DNA of 64,000 nt from Siphonodentalium dalli (GCA_032622095.1 CP136066.1:172237164-172301163); one strand, 5' to 3'; positions 35,031-46,459 are shown, numbered from the stretch's first letter. The notes: generated by a model not told the origin, from the letters alone. Translations and numbers: made by a program.

Positions 35031-36004
35031 CCAGCTAAAATGTTGTGGCAGGCATGAAATTTCGAGCTTGTGAAAAATTTGACCAATAGTGGAGGGGGGG
35101 GTGTAGGCATAACAGTGTTCGTTTCCTGCAACTCGTGCAAAAAAAATTGGGGAGATATGCAGTCCTCAAAATTCAACGGCCATACATACAAATGTACATG
35201 TAATAGAATTTCAGAAATATTTGTGACTACTAGTACATGTATTTCATACTATATAGTGAAACATACATAGTACTAGTACATGTATATGCAGTAAATTAAA
35301 AATGAAAGTGTCAATGAAGCTCAACTTGGAGAGAGGATAACTTCATGTGTTACAGCAAATGACTTACTCTCGGGCTCCAAATAAAAGTGCAGGCCCAAAT
35401 AATAGTGCAGGAGGGGGGATTCCATTGAAAGTTAATAAAAGTGCAGACCCAAATAATAGTGCAGGGGGAACTCTGAACAAAACATCAACTATGGTTAAAC
35501 TAATTATTTTTATTTCCAGCTAAAATGTTGTGGCAGGCATGAAATTTCCAGCTTGTGAAAAATTAGACCAATAGTGGGGGGGGGGGGTGTAGGCATAACA
35601 GTGTTCGTTTCCTGCAACTCGTGCAAAACAAAATTGGGGAGATATGCAGTCCTCAAAATTCAATGGCCATACATACAAATGTACATGTAATAGAATTTCA
35701 GAAATATTTGTGACTACTAGTACATGTATTTCATACTATATAGTGAAACATACATAGTACTAGTACATGTATATGCAGTAAATTAAAAATGAAAGTGTCA
35801 ATGATGAAGCTCAACTTGGAGAGAGGATAACTTCATGTGTTACAGCAAATGACTTACTCTCGGGCTCCAAATAAAAGTGCAGGCCCAAATAATAGTACAG
35901 GAGGGGGGGGGATTCCATTGAAAGTTAATAAAAGTGCAGACCCAAATAATAGTGCAGGGGGAACTCTGAACAAAACATCAACTATGGTTAAACTAATTAT
36001 TTTT
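35031..36004. repeat. ~485-bp tandem duplication
   Basis: The block starting CCAGCTAAAATGTTGTGGCA occurs at about 35031 and again at about 35516. It runs through GTAGGCATAACAGTGTTCG, GACTTACTCTCGGGCTCC and GCAGGGGGAACTCTGAAC. The copies differ by a few substitutions and by the lengths of the poly-G runs, so the duplication is recent. It duplicates the left end of the TACTCT element that follows. Confidence 0.9.
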
Positions 36005-36682
36005 ATAGTACATGTAGGTACCGGTATAGGAATCAACATAGTATGTGGCATCTGGTCTTTTATTCAATATTAAAATGTTCACATGTGTGCCATATACTTG
36101 AATATGTACATGCATAAAGTTATTATAGACTCCTCATTTTGGTACTCTTGAGTGCCTAATAAACATACATGTACAATTATTAAAATCAAGGTAAAATTCC
36201 CACCTGTACGATCGTTATTTGGCCCTGTACGTTTATTAAATTAACCAAAAGAAATAATTCACCAATCTTAAATTGTGTTATTCATAAAGAAATGAACTCT
36301 GATTGTTGACAAATAGTTATCAGCACACTGCAGATTCACAGACCTGGCTATCCATCAAAACTATTTATGTCACATGGCATCAGTAAACCAGTCAGATGGT
36401 GCGTTTTGTGGGGATGTATGGTACCGGTACTAATATTTCCAGTCTGTACGTTTATTCTGCCCTGTACTATTATTCAGTTATGCGACATTTTCCAACCTGT
36501 ACTATTATTATTCCACCCTGTACATTTATTAGGCACTCAAGAGTATCAGAATCATATAGAAATCTTGAATTTGTGCTGATTTCAATAGCCTCAAAATTAA
36601 TAAACGTGCAGACCTAAATTAGCACTGTGCAGGGGGGAAATTTCCCATGAAAATAATAAACTTTATTTGGAGCCCAAGAGTA
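35855..36682. mobile_element. TACTCT-ended MITE, copy 3, containing a nested copy
   Basis: The left end is TACTCTCGGGCTCCAAATAAA and the right end, inverted, is TACTCTTGGGCTCCAAATAA. A second left end lies at 35365 because of the tandem duplication. The interior has AATAATAGTGCAGG and AATAAAAGTGCAGGCCCA words. A different TACTCT element (36143-36545) is inserted within it. Confidence 0.7.
36143..36545. mobile_element. TACTCT-ended MITE, copy 4 (nested)
   Basis: 403 bp with ends TACTCTTGAGTGCCTAATAA and its inverse. The terminal repeat matches copy 1. The interior words are CCTGTACGATCGTTATTTGG, CCTGTACGTTTATTA and CCACCCTGTACATTTATT. Confidence 0.8.
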
Positions 36683-37154
36683 TGGAGTGATTAGGAATGC
36701 TGAAAGTTAAATGTCTGGATATGAACATGAAGAGATATATATATAAATTAAAATTCAAGATGGCTCCAAGCTAGTGGTCACCCCGATGTTCCATGTGAAG
36801 TCTGGTGATGATCGGATGAGGGATGTTGTCTGCAGGGTGTGCCAAAGAATTTAGTCATGCAAACTTTGCAAAGAGTAAAATCCAAGATAGCTGTAGAAAA
36901 TCTTGGATTTCAAATTTGAATCCACCGACACACCCCTGCAGCGGCGCAGCCCGCATATATCGATATCTAATTTGAAAAAAATCATGGGCATTTTACTCTT
37001 TGCATGACTAAATCCTTTGGCACACACGACGTACCACATCACTCAACTGATCGCCACCAAACTATATATGGATCTCCTTTTAGTCCAGTGCATTTATAAT
37101 TTCACCTCAAACTAATTGCAATGTTCACAAAGTTCCTGAGTGGGAATAAGTACA

Positions 37155-37360
37155 TTAATCCTGTCATGACTGGAGCTGCGCTGGTGCAGCATTAAAGATC
37201 CTGTGCCAGGGTATTCTCTTATATATGTGAGTCTCCCATAGGGAGCCTTACATATGTAAGAGAATGTACTGGCTTACAAGGTCAAGGTAAATATTGTTTG
37301 GCCAATACTAGTACAGGGTTGTCAGGAAATTTCAGGAAACTCCAGTCATGAAAGGGTTAA
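37155..37360 (-). mobile_element. TTAA MITE, CATGACTGGAGC-ended family, copy 1
   Basis: 206 bp from TTAATCCTGTCATGACTGGA to CCAGTCATGAAAGGGTTAA. The core palindrome is a diverged version (TATTCTCTTATATATGTGAG ... TACATATGTAAGAGAATG). Non-coding. Confidence 0.8.
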
Positions 37361-37931
37361 CTCATGCTAAAATAGTATAGTACATTAAAAATAAGGAGAA
37401 GCAGTCTGAGTCTGGGGGTATTCATATTTATTTTGAGCAAAGTAGAAAATAAAATGAAAAAATAAAATAAAATGAAAAGCCATTCCCCCGCCCCCCGTAT
37501 TTTTGTTTGGCGTCATCACAAGCAACATACTAAAAATCAAAAAGAATCAAGAAAGGCGAATTTTTAGAATTTGTTAAGTAAATTTGGTCAAATACTCAAT
37601 TTATGGCTTTTCATGAATGTTTATAAAAAACTTTATTTCACAAGACCATCCATTTATATATCCATTTTATAGAGTACACAATCATGATTGCAGAACAGAA
37701 AACCTTTCTCAGATACGTTGAATATTTTTTTAGTTATGTCAGTGGTTACCGGTATGTGCCTCCAAAATTGGGAGTTTATCTGATTTCAGAGCCAAAATTT
37801 ATCAAAATTAGCTAAAATCCATTTTTTATGGTCTTTTTATATTTTGAAAACTAAAGAAAAATGAAGGGATATCTTGTTGTTTTAGTTATGTCCTCTCTAA
37901 GTTGTGCACAAAAATGAACTGGTGTGATGAA

Positions 37932-38185
37932 CAAGCCTTGAAATAGGGTGTCTGTCATTTGCTGAATGAGGTCCCCAGAGGGTGAATTTAGTGATGCTAC
38001 CCCACATAGCGGGCTAGCATCACCAAATTCACCCTCTGGGAACCTCATTCTGCTGAGGTGTAAGCAGAATGAGGTCCCCAGAGGGTGAATTTGGTGATGC
38101 TAGCCCACTATGCGGGGTAGCATCACTAAATTCACCCTCTGGGGACCTCATTCTGCAAATGACAGACACCCTATTTCAAGGCTTG
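37932..38185. repeat. 254-bp nested palindrome
   Basis: The outer arms CAAGCCTTGAAATAGGGTGT at 37932 and the inverse at 38166-38185 are collinear all the way to a centre at 38058. Each arm itself contains a hairpin (37964-38050 and 38067-38153) made of two inverted copies of GAATGAGGTCCCCAGAGGGT followed by GAATTT(A/G)GTGATGCTA. The 43-base word thus occurs four times in alternating sense with very few mismatches. The 60-65-codon frames on both strands follow from the symmetry. Confidence 0.95.
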
Positions 38186-38189
38186 CAAG

Positions 38190-40057
38190 TATACATGGTT
38201 GAACACTCTGTGAAGGAATTTCCAAAGACATGGTGTAGAATATCAACTTAAGGCCCTGTGAATCCTTAGAATTGACTTTCTAAAAATGCCTTTTTGTGGT
38301 GTTTTTGTCCATTTTTAGCCCAACTTTACAATGTAAAGTTTGAGCTATTGCCATGGGATGGCGACCATCGTGCATGCGTCAACAAATTCCTTCGGCATCC
38401 CTACAGGCCGCATCACTCATCCGATCTTCACCAAACTTCAGATGTACATGTAGCTTCAAGATGACCTATAGATGGGAACTATCAAATTTATCCAGCGCAA
38501 CTCCCTTCTTGAAAGGGTTAAATTGGCCATGGCTACAAGCAATGCTGTGTGAAACGCTGTGGCAACATGTAGCATCTATCATGCCACAGCATTAACAGTT
38601 TTCCTAATTTTTGGAACTATATGTTATTTTGTATCAATGCTGTTCGAAACATTGGAAACTGTCAAAATATTACTGAATTTGTTAATAATCAGGGCTTGAT
38701 TTAACTGGATTTCCAATTTCTAATCTACTAACCAATGTACAATGAAAATACATGTATTGGTTGGGAATGCTATACAAAATCCCTGGTAATGTAAATAATA
38801 GCCTCAAATTTGTCCATAGTGGTCCCCCATTCAGTCCATTCTGTCTAGACCAAGTCTTCTCGGTCCACAACAGCTTGGGATATAAATTGGGTTGATGCAA
38901 CTGATATCAGAAGCTGTTTGTGGACCGAGAAGACATGATCCATGCACCGTCCAAGTCCAAAACACCTTTCAATTTATTGTTCTGTTTATATTCCAGGTAA
39001 AGGCTGATGGAGCCAGATGGAGCAAGCATAAGTCATCAAACTCTTATTGATAACTGGTTTGGTGTGATTATTGAATTGTTCAGAGGAGACCATTGATAGC
39101 TGAAAATAGTTCACAACTGTTCGTTGTACTAGTATGGAGAGATGTTATTGATGGATATGGTAAATCAAATTTCAAGAAGTAAACTGGGCCAATTGGCAGG
39201 AGGATATAGTGTCTTGGTAATACGGGATTGGTGCATGGAATTATGTATGAAGTAATGACTGTGATATTCCTTTATGCTGTGAATTAAGGACAGTTATGTA
39301 AAATACGTTGAGAACACCTCGGGTCTCTTCATAGATCAATCCTGAGATTCCCTTGACACCAGTACCAGTACATGTATTAGTAAATGTGTGAGAAATGTTA
39401 AGATGTCAACACTTGGATTATCGGACAGAATTCAATAGCCCATTGATGACATGCTTCAGGATTAATATGTGATATGTATAATCCACATTGATAACATCTG
39501 GAGATTCTGGAGTGAATAATCTTTTACACTGCATGGTATCACATCATGTGATTGTTGTGTCCTGTTATTTAAATGTAAACAGTTTATTCCAGTCCCTGTG
39601 TATGGACAAGTGCGGAGAGAAATTCAGAGAATACTCTACAAAAAACTCGGTGGTGCTACTGCTACCTAAATTCCACTAAATATGGAACATGATATGATTC
39701 TGTCATTAAATGCATTGAAATTTATTTGAAACAAATCTATAAAACATAATATGCTTTTAAATATAGAATAAATGTTTTATTTCTAATGATTTTACCATGT
39801 AAATAATCCCAACAAGCTTTAAAGCGACTCAGGTATACTGTTCAGTTTTTACTTAATAACTGTTTGCTATAATCCGAAAATTTATAAATAACATTAAATT
39901 GTGTTAATTTTTACATTTATCCTGTTATAAATGGTACTACTAGTAGTACTGTAATAGCGCTTTTAAGTGCAGAATTTGAAAATTTATTATAAAAATTCTG
40001 TAACTTCCATTACACGTATGTCTTTTAGAGTATAATTTAATATAAAGTCCATATACT
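38190..40057. other. Mostly non-repetitive interior of the 20-kb element
   Basis: A repeat-like stretch (38310-38530) is followed by sequence without obvious repeats. Near 38970-38996 there is a good 3' splice-site pattern (pyrimidine-rich tract then TTCCAG), and at 39767 an AATAAA. Together with the donor at 29773 these could bound a last exon of a non-coding transcript, but no frame longer than 63 codons is open and the AG is followed by GTAA. Treat as an unproved possibility. Confidence 0.3.
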
Positions 40058-40312
40058 TTAACCCTTCCATGACTGGAGCTTCCTGAAATTTTGCGATAAC
40101 CCTGTGCCAATGCATTCTCTTATAAATGTGAGTCTCCCATAGGGAGTCTCTCATATATAAGAGAATCCATTGACCTTACAATATTTACCTTGACCGTGTA
40201 AGCCAGTGCGTTCTCTTATAAATACATTATACATGTACATGCAATGCTTCCTATTGGGTACTCGTATATTGATAATGCTGCAGCAGCGCAGCTCCTGTCA
40301 TGAAATGGTTAA
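40058..40312 (+). mobile_element. TTAA MITE, CATGACTGGAGC-ended family, copy 2
   Basis: 255 bp from TTAACCCTTCCATGACTGGA to GCTCCTGTCATGAAATGGTTAA. The core is ATGCATTCTCTTATAAATGTGAG with its inverse, followed by a second partial core near 40200. TTAA lies at both ends. This family member is the closest relative of the copy captured in the satellite. Confidence 0.85.
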
Positions 40313-40639
40313 TGTATTTATTTACCTATTTTCATCCTTGGAATGTGACTAAAGTTTCAATTGATGCCTAAACTTTTATATGACTTATTAACCCTCTGAA
40401 AACTACAAACTCGCTAATGAGTAGTTAATTACTTTATTTCCATTTATTCATTTGTTGGTGATATTGAATCCGGTAAATTTGGCTCTTTGTTGAACTTATT
40501 AGCTGAACTTCCCTATCAATGAATCTTTGAAGTGTTTCTGTAAGTCTAGTTTCTGCTTTATAATATGCATGCACATGTATGCAGTATGATACTATTATCT
40601 GAACACCCCTAAAAGTTACTCCAAAAATTTAACATTTTG

Positions 40640-43600
40640 TATTCCAATGCTGATTGAACATTCCGAAATTCTACAATGGGTTTAAGACATTATTCCAACA
40701 TTGATTCAACATTGACCGAACGTCCGAAAATTTAATGCTATGTTGATTCAATGTTAACCCTTCCATGACTGGAGCTTTCTGAAATCTTGCAAAAACTCTG
40801 TGCCAATGCATTCTCTTATATATGCAAGTCTCCCATACCATAACCTTATCTTAATTCTTAGAATCCTGGATGATGCTAAACATAAACTGTATTAACCATG
40901 ACCTATTAATTAACGTCCCAAAATGTAATATTAAGTTTTCATCGTTAGTTTTCCATGTTCTACGTTTACGTCCACATTGCAAACATTGAATCAACGTTGA
41001 GCCAACGGTTGACTTTATGTTGGATCAACATAGGGATCCAACGTTATTCCATCATTGGTTCAACGTTAAGATAATGTCACAAAATTAAAGGTTTGGTTTC
41101 CAACGTTATTTTAATGTTGATTCTATTTAAGATAACGTCCAGAAATTCAAAGGTTTCCAACATTATTTCAACGTTAATTCAACGTCCCGAAAATTCAACG
41201 TTAGGTTTCCAGTGTTATTTCAACATTGATTCAACGTTGAGCGAACTTCCAAAAATTCAACCGTTAAGATTTCCAACATTATTTCGACCTTGAGTGAATA
41301 TCCCGAACTTCAATGTTAGGTTTCCAACGTTATTTCAATGTAGATTCAACGTTTCAAAATTCAGCGTTAGGTTTCCAACATTAATTAAATGTTGATTCAA
41401 TGTAAAGATAACGTCCACAAATTCAACGTTAGGTTTCCAACATTATTTCAACGTAGAATCAATGTATCAAAATTCAGCGTTAGGTTTCCAACATTATTTC
41501 AACGTAGAATCAATGTATCAAAATTCAACGTTAGGTTTCCAACATTGATTCAACGTTGAGATAAATTCAACATTATGATTTTCAACTTTATTTCAACATT
41601 GATTCAACGTTGAACGAACGTCCAAAAAAAACCTGTTAGATTTCTAACGTTATTTCAACATTGATCGAACATCACAAAAGTAACGTAAGCTTTCAAACGT
41701 TATCCCAATGTTGATTCAACGTTAAAATAATGTCCAGAAATTCAACGTTGGGTTTCCAACGTTATTTCAACGTAGATTCAACGTATCAAAATTCAGCGTT
41801 AGGTTTCCAACATTAATTCAATGTAGATTCAACGTTAAAATAACGTTATTTCAACATTGATTCAACGTTGAACGAAAGTCCAAAAATTTAACTGTTAGAT
41901 TTCTAACGTTATTGTAACGTTGATTCAATGTTGATCAAACATTACAAAAGTGAACGTTAGGTTTCCAATGTTATTTCAACGTAGATTCAACGTATTAAAT
42001 TCAGCGTTAGGGTTTCAATATTAATTCAGTGTTAAGATAACGTCCCGAAATTCAACGTTAGGTTTCCAACGTTATTTCAACATTGATTCAACGTAGAATG
42101 AACGTTCAAAAATTAAACCATTAGATTTCTAACGTTATTTCAACGTTGATTCAACGTTAAAATAACATCCAGAAATTCAACGTTAGGTTTCCAACGTTAT
42201 ATCAACGTAGATTCAATGTATAAAAATTCAGCTTTAGGTTTCCAACATTAATTCAACGTAGATTCAACGTTAAGATAACGTCCCGAATTCAACGTTAGGT
42301 TTCCAACGTTATTTCAACATTGGTTCAACGTAGAATGAACATCCAAAAATTAAACCGTTAGATTTCTAACGTTATTTCAACGTTGATTCAATGTTAAAAT
42401 AACATCCAGAAATTTAACGTTAGGTTTCCAACGTTATATCAACGTAGATTCAACGTATCAAATTTCAGCGTTAGGTTTCCAACATTAATTCAACGTAGAT
42501 TCAACGTTAAGATAACGTCCCGAAATTCAACGTTAGGTTTCCAACGTTATTTCAACATTGATTCAACGTAGAATGAACGTCCAAAAATTCAACCGTTAGA
42601 TTTCTAACGTTATTTCAACGTTAAAATAACATCCAGAAATTCAATGCTAGGTTTCCAACGTTATTTCAACATTGATTCAACGTAGAATGAACGTCCAAAA
42701 ATTAAACCGTTAGATTTCTAACGTTATTTCAACGTTGATTCAACGTTAAAATAACATCCAGAAATTCAACGTTAGGTTTCCAACGTAATATCAACGTAGA
42801 TTCAACGTTAAGATAACGTCCCGAAATTCAACGTTAGCTTTCAAACGTTATCCCAACGTTGATTCAACGTTAAAATAACGTCCAGAAATTCAACGTTAGG
42901 TTTCCAACGTTATTTCAACATTGATTCAACGTAGAATGAACGTTCAAAAATTAAACCGTTAGATTTCTAACGTTATTTCAACGTTGATTCAACGTTAAAA
43001 TAACATCCAGAAATTCAACGTTAGGTTTCCAACGTTATTTCAACATTGATTCAACGTAGAATGAACGTCCAGAAATTATACTGTTAGATTTCTAACGTTA
43101 TTTCAACGTTGATTCAACGTTAAAATAACATCCAGAAATTCAACGTTAGGTTTCCAACGTTATATCACCGTAGATTCAACGTTAAGATAACGTCCCGAAA
43201 TTCAACGTTTGCTTTCAAACGTTATCCCAACGTTGATTCAACGTTAAAATAACGTCCATAAATTAAACGTTAGGTTTCCAACGTTAATTCAACGTTGATT
43301 CAACGTTGATCGAATGTCCCAAAAATTCAATGTTAGATTTCCAACACTATCCCAATGTCAATGTCAGCTTTGCAACGTTATCCCAATGTTGATTCAACAT
43401 TGAGCTAACATAACAAAAAATCAACGTTAGGATTCCAACGTTATTTCAACGTTGAGTGAACGTCCCAAAATTCAACGTTAGGTTTCCAACATTATCCCAA
43501 CGTCGATTCAACGTTGAGCGAACGTCCAAAAATTCAACGTTAGGTTTCCACTATTTTTCCAACGTTGATACAACGTCCCAAAATTCAACGTTAGTTTTCC

Positions 43601-43745
43601 AACGTTGATTCAACGTTGACTCAACCGTTGATTCTAAGTTCACGTCCACGAGCAAACTGGACCAATCGCCAACGTTATCTCAACGTTATTTCAACGTTGA
43701 ATCAACGTTGAGCCAACGGTTGATTTTACGTTGGATCAACGTAGG
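40640..43745. repeat. Right subterminal CAACGTT minisatellite
   Basis: About 3 kb made of words such as TTTCCAACGTTATTTCAACG, TTGATTCAACGT and ATTCAACGTTAGG. From about 41700 to 43260 they combine into higher-order units of roughly 120-190 bp that alternate an ACCGTTAGATTTCTAACG phrase with a CGTTAGGTTTCCAACG phrase. In reverse complement the words match the left array. CAACGTTG is itself a palindrome, so strands can fold locally. Small in-frame runs across it are not genes. Confidence 0.9.
40754..40840 (+). mobile_element. TTAA MITE, CATGAC-ended family, truncated
   Basis: Left end TTAACCCTTCCATGACTGGA and the first half of the core (CCAATGCATTCTCTTATATA) only; it breaks off after CAAGTCTCCCATA. 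It lies inside the right CAACGTT array. Confidence 0.8.
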
Positions 43746-43770
43746 GATGCTATCTGGGATGTCCGTTTAA

Positions 43771-44054
43771 ATAAGTTAAATATGAACCTATATGAATATT
43801 TAGGTCTCTTAAGAACCTATTTGCTCGAGGATATGTTGACGTGCAACCGAACGAGACAGAAGTGCTAGAGTCAGGAGCAGGGAATCGTCAAGCGATCACC
43901 CATCCACACCACCCAGGGAACAGCCCAACCTGATATATATCCAGACTCCGTCTCATTACTTTCATCTACGTCTGACAACCCCGGCATTCTAACATTTCGT
44001 AATTTCAATCAAATTCTGGGATAAAGGGGGAAATCTCCATTTTGTAAATACTCA
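43771..44054. other. Spacer right of the 20-kb insertion
   Basis: No terminal repeats or credible frame. A phrase AATATGAACCTAT ... CTCGAGGAT weakly recalls 17311-17346. Confidence 0.4.
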
Positions 44055-44441
44055 TTAAACGGACATGGCTCATTCGAACCTCCAAATTTGTTTTTTACAT
44101 AATTTGGAGCGACGGGTACGATAGGTCGAAAAAAAACGATCTATTGATATACCGGCTTCAAATGCTTCAAAACACTTGACAAACAGTTATTTTCAAAACG
44201 CTCTTTATTTCTACCATATCAGGAATAGAACACCACGAAACGCTCTTTTCTGTTCCCTGTCGTGAAAATGGCTTTCTGTGTTTGGGACCCAAACACCATA
44301 TTCACAGTTGTATTTTTCATTACTTCAATGCATCTTTTTGGGTTACATAATGCTCGTAGAAAGGTAGTTTCGATACTGAGAAATATTCAAAAGCGAATAA
44401 TATTATGTGTATTTTGGAGCGCAAACCGCCATGTGGCTTTA
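44055..44441 (-). mobile_element. TTAA-ended MITE, ACATGGC family, copy 3
   Basis: Begins TTAAACGGACATGGCTCATT and ends near CGCCATGTGGCTTTAC. The interior has AACGCTCTTTATT ... CCATATCAGGAATAG ... AACGCTCTTTTCTGTTCC. It is inverted relative to copies 1 and 2. The 76-codon frame within it is not supported. Confidence 0.8.
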
Positions 44442-45423
44442 CTATTCATGTATCCAAATAAGGCAACGTTTATAACTACGATCCATACATAAATTTACAC
44501 ACGTGTTCCTGAAGTCAACGTAAACTTACAGGAGTAGTCACTCTTCCTCTAAAAAGCATATACGTACAATAAAATGCGCGTTTCAAGAAACAGAAAACAA
44601 GGTTCAGATGCAATATAATAAAGAACAATGAAAGGAAGATACAACGATAAACAAATAAATAGTATTGCGGTTATGTTGTGTCATCTCTTTATCTAGAATG
44701 AAAAATTAAACGAGACTTCACCCTTGACAACACCTCAAGCTTAGAAGCATGTGTCTGCTATTGAACTATAGCTAGGCTGGAGGGATCACACCCACGGTGG
44801 GGAATGGGGCGAGCGCAGATGCTCCCTCCAGTGATTGTATACCTCATCTAATCATAATTAAACTTCACCTTCAAGGGTGAAATCCCCTTTTTTCTTTTAA
44901 ACTTTTTGACTATAGAATCACTTCCGGGGTCAACTAAGACTTTAAAGCGAGCGATGGTATTGAGACAACCGAGTTCAACAAAGTGAACAGACGGTGTACT
45001 CTACATAACACAAATAACCAGTTACCCAGACGAAACCAAGTTACACAGATGTAATATTCGAATCAAAGCACAGCATCAATACAATGCTAGCATTATCGTT
45101 ATATATATATTCATTCGATTAATATTGCAGTATGCCGCAAATGTCAACTCACATTTGCCCAGCAAACATATCGATGAAGGTCGCCATTACAGGAACATCG
45201 CTAGCGCCAGCGTTAGTGTGACATGTCAAGGACTGTACGTACCATACATATATACACCAACTTCAACGAAGGCTAACACCCATTCGGAATCAGTTGTGCG
45301 TATACGGAAGAGCGGTATACCTGCAACAATATACACATATCCAGTTGGTAATTTGCAAAGCAAGTTGGTTATTCGGCCTATTTATCTCCAAACTAAAGCA
45401 CAAGTTCGGTAGGTCTCTGTCCC
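44442..45423. other. Gene-poor stretch
   Basis: Contains a short inverted pair TTCACCCTTGA / TCAAGGGTGAA about 150 bp apart (44717 and 44869) that could be a small element. Otherwise only short accidental frames, the longest being 95 codons at 45125-45412. Confidence 0.4.
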
Positions 45424-45948
45424 TTAAAGGCACGGACGGCGTTCGTTGCAGAAATATTCATATTTGTTCAAATCGCCATCAACAGAAGGAACACCAAAAT
45501 ATATACAGTTCCGCTCATATGCCAAACATAATCAGCGCGTAAACAATATACTGGCATCAAGACGTACGATGGTGAACGTAAACAAGAGCCTGCTCGTGTT
45601 ACAGAAGTTGTGCTTCTGTGTACATAACACAGCGCAATTCTATTGGTTAATCACACATAAATGATATAAACGCTCTTTATTATTTCCATATCAGGAAAAC
45701 AGTAACAAATAACGCTCTTTATGTTTACCATATCCGGATCTAAACAAAAGCCTGGACATGTAACGTTTTTTGCTTTTGTTTACATAACAAAGGGAAAAAT
45801 TGACAATAACATACTGTGTATGCCATACTTCTGATTGGCATAAGAACAAGGTATGTCTATATCTTACTATTCCTTCTGTTTATGGCGGTTTTGACGGAGT
45901 TGAATATTTTAACAGCACATCCACCACCAACGTCGCCCGTATCTTTAA
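45424..45948 (-). mobile_element. TTAA-ended MITE, TTAAAGGYACGG family, copy 2
   Basis: Ends TTAAAGGCACGG and, inverted, TTAAAGATACGG. Inverted relative to 18602-19103, with collinear homology (AACCGCC(A/T)(C/T)AAACAGA, ACGCTCTTTATTATTTCC, AACGCTCTTTATGTTTACCAT). It carries the paired AACGCTCTTT core. Non-coding. Confidence 0.8.
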
Positions 45949-46459
45949 ACTGAAGAGATGCATGTGCGAGATAATGGTTGATGACGCTTTCCAAAATCAA
46001 TTCACTCAGCGATAATTTCGACACATGCGAAATCCTCTGATAAATGAAACTAGAATGCACTCAGAGAGATGTCAACGTGCGCAAAAATATAATAAACAAT
46101 AATTTAAAAAATAATTTCACTGTATTTTACTTAATTTATTTAATTTAATTTAATGTTAGCAAAAAAAGACAATTACCATTTCTCATTTCATCACAGATAA
46201 AAGGCAAATTACTATATTAATCATTTAAGTAATTAAAACCAAATCCAAATGTTGCCGAAAGGATGAGACTTTAATATCGATTACATTTTTTTCAGCGGCA
46301 TATTTTCATTTTCATTTTCCGATAGTCAAAGTTGACCAAAGGAGCAATTATAAGAAATAATTAGTACTATTTTTGTAAATATTGATAGCAGCCAATATTC
46401 AACAATAAATATCAATAATTAATCAATAACGATCATTTTATGTAATAATAAACTCTTCA

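Larger units (their letters stand above)
23651..43758. mobile_element. 20.1-kb insertion with inverted CCCAGATAGC ends
   Basis: The left end reads CCCAGATAGCAACGCTACGT. The right end, in reverse complement, reads CCCAGATAGCATCCCTACGT. AT precedes the left end and follows the right end. The flanks join to restore GAGCCAT-GTCCGTTTAA, exactly the sequence of intact copies at 21221-21238 and (inverted) at 44055 and 59339. The subterminal zones are CAACGTT minisatellites on both sides. No transposase or other long credible frame is seen inside, so it is non-autonomous or decayed. Two-base AT duplication is reported for ISL2EU-type DNA transposons; a Helitron inserting between A and T is an alternative, but inverted termini argue against it. 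Superfamily is unassigned. Confidence 0.75.

Noticed and set aside
40640-43745. A CRISPR-like array
   Set aside because: The repeats vary in length and sequence, have no unique spacers, and the context is animal DNA; it is a minisatellite.
23651-43758. A Polinton/Maverick or other virus-like giant transposon
   Set aside because: No DNA polymerase, integrase, ATPase or capsid reading frame is visible, and the flanking duplication is two bases, not six.
44750-44860. A tRNA-like stretch (GCTATTGAACTATAGCTAGG)
   Set aside because: No consistent cloverleaf or B-box could be drawn. The stem formed by CTGGAGGGA and TCCCTCCAG does not fit a tRNA.
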